NCBI GenBank assembly: GCA_964461715.1 | Contig: CAYWVR010000023.1 | Span: 1-53,749, forward strand | DNA: 53,749 nucleotides | Source: CAYWVR01 sp964461715 | GTDB taxonomy: Bacteria > Planctomycetota > Phycisphaerae > FEN-1346 | Direction: 5' to 3' | Part shown: positions 16,031 through 23,239 of the stretch, piece after piece | How the letters are laid out: every line of letters starts with the position of its first letter | How positions within the stretch are numbered: the first letter of the stretch is position 1 | Program-made: the position numbers and the translations under genes | Notes under the pieces: model-generated | What the model saw: only the letters and a program-made list of their open reading frames with translations | The model's database searches: none | Told to the model about the DNA's origin: nothing

Positions 16031-17359
16031 ATGGGCGAGGGCGAGGCGGCGAAGGGGCTGATGCGGCGGCGGTGGTTCGAGTCGGGGGCGTGGGGGGCGG
16101 TCTTGGTGGCCCTCTACGTGGCGACTGCGGCCCTTCCGGCGGTCCTGGCGGGGGTTCTGGGCGAAGGAGGGGGGCCCGGGCTTCTGGAGGCGGGAAGGGC
16201 CGCCGGCCTTACGGGCCTCGCGCTGCTCGTGTTGCAAGTCCTTTTGGCAGGACGGTTTAGATCGCTCGACCGGCCCTTCGGCCTGGACGTCGTCATGGGG
16301 TTTCACAAGGCGATGGCCCTCATGGCGGTGGGTCTGCTGGCGGCCCATCCGGTGCTGATCTTTGCGGGGACAGAGGGACAGATCCAGGAGACATGGGCCG
16401 TGACGCTGGGGCTGGCGGCGCTGGCGGCCCTGGTGGCGGCGGTGGCGCTGGCGCTGGGGTTCAAGACGTTGGGCGTGCCCTACCAGATGTGGCGTCGAGC
16501 CCACAAGGGTATGCTCCTGGTTGTGGTTCTTGGGGTTATCCACGCCCGGTTCATCGGGACGGATTTTGCTCTCGTTCCGGCGGTGCGCGGGGTGGGGTAC
16601 GCCCTGGCGGGCCTAGCCGTCGGCGTCTGGGTGTGGCGGAACGTCCTCGTGCGGCTGTGGTTCCGGCATCGGTTCCGGGTGGCCTCGGTCGAGAAGGAGA
16701 CGCGCGACACGTGGACCGTTCGCATGGAACCTGTTAACGGACAAGGGTTTACGCACCGGCCGGGCCAGTTCATGTTCCTGACCCTCAAGCGCCCCGGCCG
16801 CGCGAGCGAGGAGCACCCGTTCACCATCGCCTCCGCCCCCACCGGCGAGCCGCCCCTGGTGGCCACCATCAAGGAATCCGGCGATTTCACGAACACCATC
16901 GGTGAGACGCGGGAGGGCGACGCGGCGCTGGTGGAGGCCCCGTACGGCCGGTTCTCGCACGAGTACTGGGACGCCGAGGCCCTACTGATGGTGGTCGGCG
17001 GCGTGGGTATCACCCCGATGTTGAGCATGCTTCGGGCCATGCGCGATCGCGGCGACACGCGCCCCGTGACCCTGATCTGGGGCAACAAGACCGAGGAGGA
17101 CATCATCCGGCGCGAAGAGATCGAGGCGATGGGCGACCACGTCAAGGTCGTCCACGTCCTCTCCAAACCCGGCGAGGGCTGGGAGGGCGAGACGGGCCGC
17201 GTGGCGAAAGAGGTCCTCCAGAGGCACGCAGGGGACCTTCTAAGCCGCGCGCAGGTTCTCCTCTGCGGGCCGCCGCCCATGATGGACGCGGTCCAGGCGA
17301 CCCTCGAAGAATTGGGCGTCAAGGGACGGCAGATTCACTTCGAGCGGTTCGCGCTGTAG
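16031..17359 (+). CDS. Ferric-reductase-like membrane flavocytochrome
   Basis: 442 residues. The N-terminal half has about six hydrophobic helices (starting WGAVLVALYVATAALPAVLA) with histidines in HKAMALMAVGLLAAHPV and RRAHKGMLLVVVLGVIHARF, the likely heme ligands of a ferric-reductase-type domain. The C-terminal half is a ferredoxin-reductase module: the FAD-binding HRPGQFMFLTL and HPFTIASAP, NAD(P)-binding VVGGVGITPMLSML, and LLCGPPPMMDAV near the end. It should pass electrons from NAD(P)H through FAD and heme across the inner membrane to iron, oxygen or a quinone. GGGAGG precedes the ATG by seven bases. It lies convergent to an aldo/keto reductase. Confidence 0.88.
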   Translation: MGEGEAAKGLMRRRWFESGAWGAVLVALYVATAALPAVLAGVLGEGGGPGLLEAGRAAGLTGLALLVLQVLLAGRFRSLDRPFGLDVVMGFHKAMALMAVGLLAAHPVLIFAGTEGQIQETWAVTLGLAALAALVAAVALALGFKTLGVPYQMWRRAHKGMLLVVVLGVIHARFIGTDFALVPAVRGVGYALAGLAVGVWVWRNVLVRLWFRHRFRVASVEKETRDTWTVRMEPVNGQGFTHRPGQFMFLTLKRPGRASEEHPFTIASAPTGEPPLVATIKESGDFTNTIGETREGDAALVEAPYGRFSHEYWDAEALLMVVGGVGITPMLSMLRAMRDRGDTRPVTLIWGNKTEEDIIRREEIEAMGDHVKVVHVLSKPGEGWEGETGRVAKEVLQRHAGDLLSRAQVLLCGPPPMMDAVQATLEELGVKGRQIHFERFAL

Positions 17360-17396
17360 AGGCCGAGGCGGGCGCAAATCCTTACACAGGGGGGGC

Positions 17397-18401
17397 TTAC
17401 CAGCGAAATTGATGCGGGCCCCAGTCGGCGTTGTAGTAGTCGGCGATGGCCCGGCCGGGCGGGGCGACCTCGTCCAGCTTCGCCCGGTCCTCGTCGGTGA
17501 CCTCGACCTCGGTGGCCCCGAGGTTGTCCTCCAGGTGCTCGGGGATCCTTGGGCCGATGATCGGGGCCGTGATGCCCGGCTGGGCGGCCACCCACGCCAG
17601 GGCCAGTTGGGCCGGGGAGCAGCTCTTTTCGGCCGCCAGGGCCTCCAGGACCTTGGTCACCTCGAAGGCGCGTTCCGTGAAGTGGGTGCGGGCTCGATTC
17701 GAGTCGCCCTGAATCCGCCATTCGGGCTTGGGGTCCTCCTCCGGGCTGTATTTCCCGGTCAGAAACCCCGCCGCCAGCGGCGACCACGGGATGAGCCCGA
17801 ACCCGTACGTTTGGGCCATCGGGACCAGTTCGCGCTCGATCCGGCGGTCCAGGAGGTTGTAGGGCGGCTGCTCGCAGATGAACCGCGTCAGGCCCCATTC
17901 CTTCGAGACCCAGAGCGACTCGGTGAGCTGCCACGCCGCGAACGTGCTAGTGCCTGCGTAACGCACCTTTCCGGCCCGGATCAGGTCGTCGAGGGCCCGA
18001 AGGGTCTCGTCGATGGGGGTGTCGGACTCGGGGCGATGGATCTGGTAGAGGTCGATCCAGTGGGTCTGGAGCCGATCGAGGGACGCCTCGCATTGCTCGA
18101 CGATCATGCGGCGATGGTTGCCGCGCGCATTCGGGTCGCCGTCGCGCATGCGTCCGTGGACCTTGGTGGCGAGGACGATCTGGCCCCGCTTCCCGTTGCG
18201 TTTCAGGGCCTTTCCGACCGTTTCCTCGCTCTTTCCGCGGTTGTAGACGTTGGCCGTGTCGAGGAAGTTGATACCGCCGTCGAGGGCCCGGTCGATCATG
18301 TCCATGCCCACGTCGGGGTCCGTGCGGCCGCCGAAATGCATGCACCCGAGGCACAGGGGGGTGACCTTGACGCCCGTGCGTCCGAGATTGCGGAATTCCA
18401 T
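17397..18401 (-). CDS. Aldo/keto reductase
   Basis: A 334-residue NADPH-dependent oxidoreductase with a TIM barrel. The catalytic tetrad is complete: D48 and Y53 in FLDTANVYN, K80 in VLATKVHG and H122 in YQIHRPE. IIGPRIPEHLEDNL is the cofactor-binding end found in the YhdN/Tas-like and potassium-channel-beta branch. Substrates are probably small aldehydes or ketones; none can be named. ATG 18401 has AGGAG seven bases upstream; the in-frame extension to 18629 crosses a regulatory region and is rejected. Confidence 0.93.
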   Translation of the reverse strand: MEFRNLGRTGVKVTPLCLGCMHFGGRTDPDVGMDMIDRALDGGINFLDTANVYNRGKSEETVGKALKRNGKRGQIVLATKVHGRMRDGDPNARGNHRRMIVEQCEASLDRLQTHWIDLYQIHRPESDTPIDETLRALDDLIRAGKVRYAGTSTFAAWQLTESLWVSKEWGLTRFICEQPPYNLLDRRIERELVPMAQTYGFGLIPWSPLAAGFLTGKYSPEEDPKPEWRIQGDSNRARTHFTERAFEVTKVLEALAAEKSCSPAQLALAWVAAQPGITAPIIGPRIPEHLEDNLGATEVEVTDEDRAKLDEVAPPGRAIADYYNADWGPHQFRW

Positions 18402-18533
18402 CGTGGTCTCCTGTCGGGATTCGCGTTCAGTGGTTAACCTTCCAGAATACCGGTCGTGGCGGCCCCGTGGTAGGCGATCGCAAAAAAGTGCCGGGGGCGG
18501 AAGAGGGAGTGAGTTTCCCGCCCCCCGGCCCTC

Positions 18534-18611
18534 CGGAGGCCCGTAGAATGGGCCTCCGTGACGATTCACGCCCCCTAAGGAGGGGGCCCCGTGCCCTGTC
18601 TGGGCGACTGA
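18534..18611 (+). promoter_or_regulatory. Structured leader with candidate promoter and a leader-peptide ORF
   Basis: A 9-bp perfect inverted repeat (18534-18542 / 18550-18558) holds a TAGAAT -10-like hexamer (18544-18549) in its loop. Then comes a second hairpin, GCCCCCT-AAGG-AGGGGGC (18570-18587), whose strand and loop contain an AAGGAGG ribosome-binding sequence. Six bases later a GTG (18591) opens a six-codon frame (VPCLGD, stop at 18609-18611), just before the broken ORF at 18628. This resembles an attenuator or leader-peptide arrangement; function is speculative. Confidence 0.35.
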
Positions 18612-18627
18612 GGAAGCCTGGAAAGAC

Positions 18628-18744
18628 ATGACCGATTACCCGATTCCCGACGAGAAGCGCCGTACGGTCGAGCTTCGCAAGGCCTTTGAAATCCACCCGT
18701 TACGCCTCGAAGCCTTCACGGTTGAGCACTCCACGCGGTTGCGG
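18628..18744 (+). pseudogene. Truncated ORF of unknown identity
   Basis: The frame begins with ATG at 18628 and gives a normal-looking peptide, MTDYPIPDEKRRTVELRKAF then EIHPLRLEAF. After about 35 codons it runs into sequence whose better reading is the reverse-strand fpg remnant, and composition turns Arg/Ala-rich. It seems to be the N-terminal stub of a gene whose rest has been replaced. No family recognised. Confidence 0.35.
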
Positions 18745-18843
18745 TTACGACCTGCGGCACGCTGGGCAGAAGTACGTGCCTCGCCCGTTCATCTCGATCC
18801 GCACGATCCGGCCGCCTCATCGGGGGCAGAGGCGGTCCCTCCT
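18745..18843 (-). pseudogene. fpg: C-terminal zinc-finger remnant of formamidopyrimidine-DNA glycosylase
   Basis: On the minus strand one frame reads RRDRLCPR, a TGA stop, then GGRIVRIEMNGRGTYFCPAC and RRS with a stop at 18745. This is the Fpg/Nei C-terminal zinc finger (CxxC-x16-CxxC), with the second cysteine codon replaced by TGA (18817-18819). Nothing recognisable of the remaining ~240 residues is present upstream in any minus frame I checked. It is a relic fragment, not an active glycosylase. Confidence 0.6.
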
Positions 18844-18968
18844 CGCAGGGGAGCCGCATGCGGCACGTTGCGCGCGGGAAGGGGCACGATTTGGGGTCGC
18901 GCTTGTTTCGCCCGGGTCGGGACGATTAGCATGGCCGGGCGGAGGGGTCGACGCGAAAGGAGGGCGCC

Positions 18969-19136
18969 ATGCTCTGGAGCATGCTGGCCGAGGCGGCCGC
19001 GGAGAACGGGGAGCTTTTGCCGGAGACGTTCGAGTTCCTGCATGCCGGGTGGTGGATCCTGTACCTGGTGGCGATCCCGGTCGTCTTCCTGATCGGGTTC
19101 GCGGTGGGAAAGAAGAAGGCCAAACCGGCCTCTTGA
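18969..19136 (+). CDS. Small single-span membrane protein (55 residues)
   Basis: The ORF reads MLWSMLAEAAAENGELLPET, then FEFLHAGWWILYLVAIPVVF, LIGFAVGKKK and AKPAS. One hydrophobic helix (about residues 27-46) is followed by a Lys-rich tail, which predicts a bitopic inner-membrane protein with its C-terminus in the cytosol. A textbook AAAGGAGG lies five bases before the ATG. It sits between the fpg and ppsA remnants yet has intact reading-frame character and the strongest ribosome binding site nearby, so I call it a real small gene. No family assignment. Confidence 0.6.
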   Translation: MLWSMLAEAAAENGELLPETFEFLHAGWWILYLVAIPVVFLIGFAVGKKKAKPAS

Positions 19137-19138
19137 GC

Positions 19139-19626
19139 CCAAGAAGGCGACGGCCATCATCACGGACCACGGTGGCCGTACTAGCCATGCCGCCATCGTC
19201 AGCCGCGAGTTGGGCGTCCCGGCCATCGTGGGGACGGGCGAGGCCACCGCGCGGCTGGAGGCCGGGACCGAGGTCACCGTCTCCTGCGCCGAGGGCGAGA
19301 CGGGCCGCGTTTACGAGGGGCGGCTGGAGTACGAAGAGACCGAGGTCGACCCCTCCGAGGTGCCCGAGACGAGCACCAAGGTGATGATGAATCTCGCAAG
19401 CGCCGACGCGGCCCTGCGCTGGTGGAACCTGCCCGTGGACGGCATCGGCCTTGCGCGGATGGAGTTCATCATCAACGGGGCCATCAAGGTCCACCCGTTG
19501 GCCCTGGCGCGCTTCGACACGCTGGAGGACGAGGAAGCCCGCCGCTTCATCGAGGAACGGACCGAGGGCTACGAGGACAAGGGCGAGTTCTTCTTCGAGC
19601 GGCTGGCCGAGGGCACGGAAAGTTGA
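19139..19626 (+). pseudogene. ppsA: Internal fragment of phosphoenolpyruvate synthase
   Basis: The frame starts without an initiation codon two bases after the small membrane ORF. It encodes KKATAIITDHGGRTSHAAIV, the phospho-histidine swivel motif of PEP synthase including the catalytic His in TSHAA. SCAEGETGRVYEGRLEYEET, STKVMMNLA, WWNLPVDGIGLARMEFIING and KVHPLALARF follow, all characteristic of PpsA. It stops after FFFERLAEGTES, where PpsA normally continues into the PEP/pyruvate barrel. Only about 160 of ~800 residues remain; the N-terminal ATP-grasp part and the catalytic barrel are missing. A TTG at 19210 could start a shorter product but no ribosome binding site supports it. Confidence 0.85.
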
Positions 19627-19656
19627 CCCGTCGCCCGCTCCGGCCCCGCGGCCCCG

Positions 19657-19701
19657 TACAATGGAGACGGTAAGAGGCCGACGACACCCCTGGAAAGGAG
19701 A
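19657..19701 (+). promoter_or_regulatory. -10 element and ribosome binding site of the glucan phosphorylase gene
   Basis: TACAAT at 19657-19662 lacks a good -35 at 17-18 nt (a TTGACC occurs 28 nt upstream). AAAGGAGA at 19694-19701 is an excellent ribosome binding site located five bases before a CTG codon, which decides the start of the phosphorylase. Confidence 0.45.
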
Positions 19702-19706
19702 TCGCC

Positions 19707-21872
19707 CTGGATTACGCCGAAAGCCTTCGCGACCTCGCGCGGAACCTGTACTGGACCTGGCACCCGAATGTCGTCGAGACGTTCCGGGCCCTGGATCCGG
19801 AGCTCTTTCGCGAGGTGAACCACAACCCGGTGGCGTTCCTGGCCCGCCTGCCGGCCGAGCGGCTCGAATCGAAGGCCGTCGAGCTGGCCCTCGGGGCCCG
19901 CATCACGCAGGCTTTCCACCTGCTGCGCGATTACCTCGAGGCCCGCAACACGTGGGGCGACCGGTACGCAGGACCCCTGAAGGCGCGTCCCGTGGCGTAC
20001 TTCTCGGCCGAGTTCGGGCTGCACGAGTCGCTCCCCATCTACTCGGGGGGGCTGGGAGTTCTGGCGGGCGACCATCTGAAGAGCGCCTCCGACCTCGGTG
20101 TGCCCATCGTCGGGGTGGGCCTTTTCTATGCTGAGGGCTACTTCGACCAGCGTCTCGACGCCGAGGGCCGCCAGCACGAGGAGTACGCGACGACCGACGT
20201 CGAGCAGCTTCCCCTCGATCTGGCCACCGACGGCGAGGGGAACCCTCTCCTGGTGGGCGTGCCGGTGGGGAAGGGCGAGATGAAGGTCCGTGTCTGGGCC
20301 GCCCACGTCGGCCGCGGCCGCCTTCTCCTGCTCGACTCGAACGTCGAGGCGAACTCCGAGGAGGAGCGCGGCCTGACGGGCCAGCTCTACGGCGGCGACG
20401 CCGGCGTCCGCATCCGCCAGGAGGTGGTCCTGGGCATCGGCGGGATGCGGGCCCTGGCGGCGATGGGGGAGCGGCCGGGGGTCCTGCACCTCAATGAGGG
20501 CCACAGCGCGTTCGCCGTCCTCGAACACGCCCGCATGATGATGGAGCGCGAAGGACGCGGTTTCGGCGACGTCCGCGAACGTGTGGCCGCCCGAACCGTT
20601 TTCACCACCCACACGCCCGTCGAGGCGGGGCACGACCGGTTCGAGCCGAGCCTCGTGCGCGAGGTCCTGGGGCCGTACCGCGAGGGGCTGGGCCTGGAGG
20701 AGAAAGCGTTCATGGCCCTCGGGCGCATCGACCCGCAAGACGAAGAAGAGCCCTTCTGCATGACCGTCCTCGGTCTCAAGATGGCCCGCCGCCGCAACGG
20801 CGTCTCGGCCGTCCACGGGTCTGTCAGCCGGGCCATGTGGCGGAAGCTCTGGCCCGATCGGGCGGAGGACGGGGTCCCCATCGGCCACATCACAAACGGC
20901 GTGCACGTGGCCTCGTGGCTGGCCCAGCCGATGGCCGCCCTCTACGAACGGGACCCGGGACTGGACTGGCAGGATCGGGCCTGCGACCCCGCCACCTGGG
21001 CCGCCGTCGACGACATCGACCGCGAGGAGTTCTGGCAGCAGCACCAGATTCAGAAGGCCCGCCTCATCGACTTCATCTTGCGCCGGCTCCGGGCCCAGGC
21101 CGAGCGGCGCGGCGAAGAGGACGGCGAGGGCGAGGCCTGCGTCCAGACGCTCGATCCGGAGATTCTGACGATCGGCTTCGCCCGCCGCTTCGCCCCCTAC
21201 AAACGGGCCGACTTGCTCCTGGGGGACATGGATCGCCTCGACGCACTTGTGAACCACCCCGAGCGTCCGGTCCAGATCATCTTCGCCGGCAAGGCCCATC
21301 CGGGCGACCGGCAGGGCAAGGACCTGGTGCAGAAGGTCTTCCGGGCCACGCGCGACGCGCGGTTCCGGGGGAGGCTCGTGTTCCTGGAGAACCACGACAT
21401 CAACGTGGGCCGCCACCTTGTCCAGGGCGTCGACGTCTGGCTCAACAACCCGCGCCGGCCCCTGGAGGCGTGCGGGACGAGCGGCCAGAAGGTGATCTTG
21501 AACGGGGGCATGAACGTCTCGACGCTCGACGGGTGGTGGGCCGAGGCCTACGACGGCACGAACGGCTTCGCCGTCGGCGACGGACGCGAGCACGCCGATC
21601 CGGATCGCCAGGAGGAGTTCGACCGGGTCGCCCTCTACGACGTCCTCGAAAAGGAGCTCGTTCCCCTCTTCTACGAGCGCGACCCGGACCACAACGGGCT
21701 GCCGGTGGCGTGGATCGAGCGCCAGCGGAACTCCATCCGGACCCTGGCCTGGCGCTTCGGCGCCCGCCGGATGATGATCGACTACGTGATGCGATGCTAT
21801 CTGCCCGCCGTCGGGGCGGCCACGACGGCTTTCCCCGGCGACGGAATCGACGTCCGCTGCCCGTCCGGGTAG
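19707..21872 (+). CDS. glgP: Alpha-glucan (glycogen) phosphorylase, short type
   Basis: GT35 phosphorylase that cleaves alpha-1,4-glucans with phosphate to glucose-1-phosphate. 721 residues from CTG. The family N-terminus LRDLARNLYWTWHPNVVETF, then AYFSAEFGLHESLPIYSGGL, HLNEGHSAF, GHITNGVH and FARRFAPYKRADLL are present. ENHDINVGRHLVQGVDVWLN precedes EACGTSGQKVILNGG, whose K595 should bind pyridoxal phosphate. The family N-terminal helix lies upstream of the first ATG (19815), and the only codon placed after AAAGGAGA is CTG 19707, so a CTG start is proposed. It opens the stress/energy island, next to the ppsA relic. Confidence 0.93.
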   Translation: MDYAESLRDLARNLYWTWHPNVVETFRALDPELFREVNHNPVAFLARLPAERLESKAVELALGARITQAFHLLRDYLEARNTWGDRYAGPLKARPVAYFSAEFGLHESLPIYSGGLGVLAGDHLKSASDLGVPIVGVGLFYAEGYFDQRLDAEGRQHEEYATTDVEQLPLDLATDGEGNPLLVGVPVGKGEMKVRVWAAHVGRGRLLLLDSNVEANSEEERGLTGQLYGGDAGVRIRQEVVLGIGGMRALAAMGERPGVLHLNEGHSAFAVLEHARMMMEREGRGFGDVRERVAARTVFTTHTPVEAGHDRFEPSLVREVLGPYREGLGLEEKAFMALGRIDPQDEEEPFCMTVLGLKMARRRNGVSAVHGSVSRAMWRKLWPDRAEDGVPIGHITNGVHVASWLAQPMAALYERDPGLDWQDRACDPATWAAVDDIDREEFWQQHQIQKARLIDFILRRLRAQAERRGEEDGEGEACVQTLDPEILTIGFARRFAPYKRADLLLGDMDRLDALVNHPERPVQIIFAGKAHPGDRQGKDLVQKVFRATRDARFRGRLVFLENHDINVGRHLVQGVDVWLNNPRRPLEACGTSGQKVILNGGMNVSTLDGWWAEAYDGTNGFAVGDGREHADPDRQEEFDRVALYDVLEKELVPLFYERDPDHNGLPVAWIERQRNSIRTLAWRFGARRMMIDYVMRCYLPAVGAATTAFPGDGIDVRCPSG

Positions 21873-21910
21873 CGGGGCCTGAACCCTGACGAACGAACAG
21901 GAGGTGACCG

Positions 21911-22273
21911 ATGTCCGTGGAACTCTTCGAGAAGGTCCAAGGCAAGGTGCTGGAGGTCGACCTGAGCGGCAAGCTCACCAAGGAGGACTACGCCGAGTTC
22001 GTGCCCGAGATCGAGCGGCTCATCGAGAAGCACGGCAAAATCCGAATCCTCATCCTCATGCGGGACTTCCACGGCTGGGACGCCGCCGCCCTCTGGGAGG
22101 ACCTCAAGGTCGGCGTCAAGCACTTCGCCGACATCGAGCGGGTGGCCATGGTCGGCGAGCGGAAGTGGCAGAAGGGCATGGCCGTCTTCTGCAAGCCCTT
22201 CACCACGGCCGAGGTCCGCTGGTACGAGGCCGACGAGCTCGACCGGGCACGCGACTGGGTCTCCGAGGAATAG
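21911..22273 (+). CDS. SpoIIAA-like (STAS-related) protein
   Basis: A 120-residue cytosolic protein with the SpoIIAA-like/STAS alpha-beta pattern: VLEVDLSGKLTKEDYAEFVP, then GKIRILILMRDFHGWDAAAL, KHFADIERVAMVGERKWQKG and the closing VRWYEADELDRARDWV. Family members of this length are stand-alone; their ligand is unknown, though the STAS fold suggests a protein or nucleotide/lipid binding switch. AGGAGGTGA, an ideal ribosome binding site, lies just before the ATG. It follows the phosphorylase by 38 bp and probably shares its transcript. Confidence 0.88.
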   Translation: MSVELFEKVQGKVLEVDLSGKLTKEDYAEFVPEIERLIEKHGKIRILILMRDFHGWDAAALWEDLKVGVKHFADIERVAMVGERKWQKGMAVFCKPFTTAEVRWYEADELDRARDWVSEE

Positions 22274-22333
22274 GCGGCAAGGGCGTCTCTCGGGCTGCGG
22301 CAGCATGGGAGCCCTCAGGAACGGGGAGGAAGG

Positions 22334-22999
22334 ATGTCTGAGGAGGATACGGTTCCTGTACGCGACGTGACGGTTCAGGCCGGCGACGCCGACCTGGAGG
22401 GGTTTCTGGCGGTTCCGGACGGGGCGACGGCCATCGTCGCCTTCGCCCATGGCAGCGGTTCGAGCCGCTTCAGCCCGCGCAACACCCGGGTGGCCGAGTC
22501 GCTCCAGGCCCGGGCTCTGGCGACGCTACTTCTCGACCTTCTGACGCCCGACGAGCAGACCGTCGACGAGCGGACCCGCCGCCTGCGGTTCGACATCCCC
22601 CTCTTGGCCCGCCGCCTCGTCGGGGCCGTGGACTGGTTGGGCGCGAGTGCCCGGACGGAGAACCTGGCCCTCGGCCTCTTCGGGGCCTCCACGGGAGCCG
22701 CCGCGGCCCTCGTGGCCGCCGCCGAGAAGCCCGAGACCGTTCGAGCGGTTGTTTCCCGCGGGGGGCGCCCGGATCTGGCCGGCGACGCCTTGCCGCGCGT
22801 CCAGGCCCCCACGCTGCTTATCGTGGGCGGCGACGACCGGCCCGTCATCGGCATGAATCGCGAGGCCCGGGTGCGGATGACCGAGGCCGAGACGGAGCTC
22901 GAGATCGTCCCCGGCGCCTCGCACCTTTTTGAGGAGCCGGGGGCCTTGGATGAGGTCTCGCGCCTGGCCGGGGAGTGGTTCCAGACGCACCTGGGATAG
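22334..22999 (+). CDS. Dienelactone-hydrolase-like alpha/beta hydrolase
   Basis: A 221-residue alpha/beta hydrolase. The nucleophile elbow is GASTG with S119; the acid is D167 or D168 in GGDDRP; the base is H197 in GASHLFEE. FAHGSGSSRFSPRN provides the oxyanion-hole region. These proteins are often found alone or fused to phosphoribosyltransferases in stress clusters, and their substrate is not established. GGAGGAAGG precedes the ATG. It follows the SpoIIAA-like gene by 60 bp on the same strand. Confidence 0.88.
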   Translation: MSEEDTVPVRDVTVQAGDADLEGFLAVPDGATAIVAFAHGSGSSRFSPRNTRVAESLQARALATLLLDLLTPDEQTVDERTRRLRFDIPLLARRLVGAVDWLGASARTENLALGLFGASTGAAAALVAAAEKPETVRAVVSRGGRPDLAGDALPRVQAPTLLIVGGDDRPVIGMNREARVRMTEAETELEIVPGASHLFEEPGALDEVSRLAGEWFQTHLG

Positions 23000-23081
23000 G
23001 GGGCCGGACCATGAAGAAGGCCCTCTTTCTCGCCACCCGTAGCGGCACCGTGCGGACGAGCGGCCCGGGCGTCGGCCCCGC

Positions 23082-23138
23082 GTGCGCATCCTCACCGACG
23101 TCCCCGGCATCGTGGACGTGGCGGCGGGGGGGATGGAC
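23082..23138 (+). pseudogene. Possible RCC1-type repeat remnant
   Basis: One plus-strand frame reads VRILTDVPGIVDVAAGGMD, resembling the strand-turn of an RCC1-like propeller repeat (PGIVDVAAGG). An adjoining frame from ATG 23011 gives MKKALFLATRSGTV and then loses protein character. Together they may be the decayed start of a repeat protein. The evidence is one short segment. Confidence 0.2.
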
Positions 23139-23155
23139 CGTTCGAGAAGGGGAGT

Positions 23156-23227
23156 GGTGGCGCGGGCAGCTTGCGTGCCCGTGCGCATGCCCCGACATCA
23201 CGGCCACGCGAGCTGCCCGTGCCCACC
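23156..23227. repeat. 72-nt long imperfect palindrome (foldback hairpin)
   Basis: The left arm (23156-23183) and right arm (23199-23227) are complementary over 28-29 nt with one bulge, one mismatch and two G-U pairs around a 15-nt loop. The arms contain GGGCAGCT / AGCTGCCC. It is noncoding, between convergent genes, and could be a REP/MITE-like element or a bidirectional terminator. Confidence 0.6.
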
Positions 23228-23239
23228 AGGAGGCGAGGC

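Noticed and set aside
15648..16061. ORF of 137 residues between cyclase and flavocytochrome genes
   Set aside because: It is composed of Arg/Gly/Lys/Pro-rich sequence overlapping the cyclase end, a hairpin and a purine-rich tract, with no ribosome binding site.
18817..18819. TGA in the Fpg zinc finger read as selenocysteine or reassigned cysteine
   Set aside because: Only about 30 codons of fpg remain, the rest of the gene is missing, and intact genes in the window use TGA as a normal stop.
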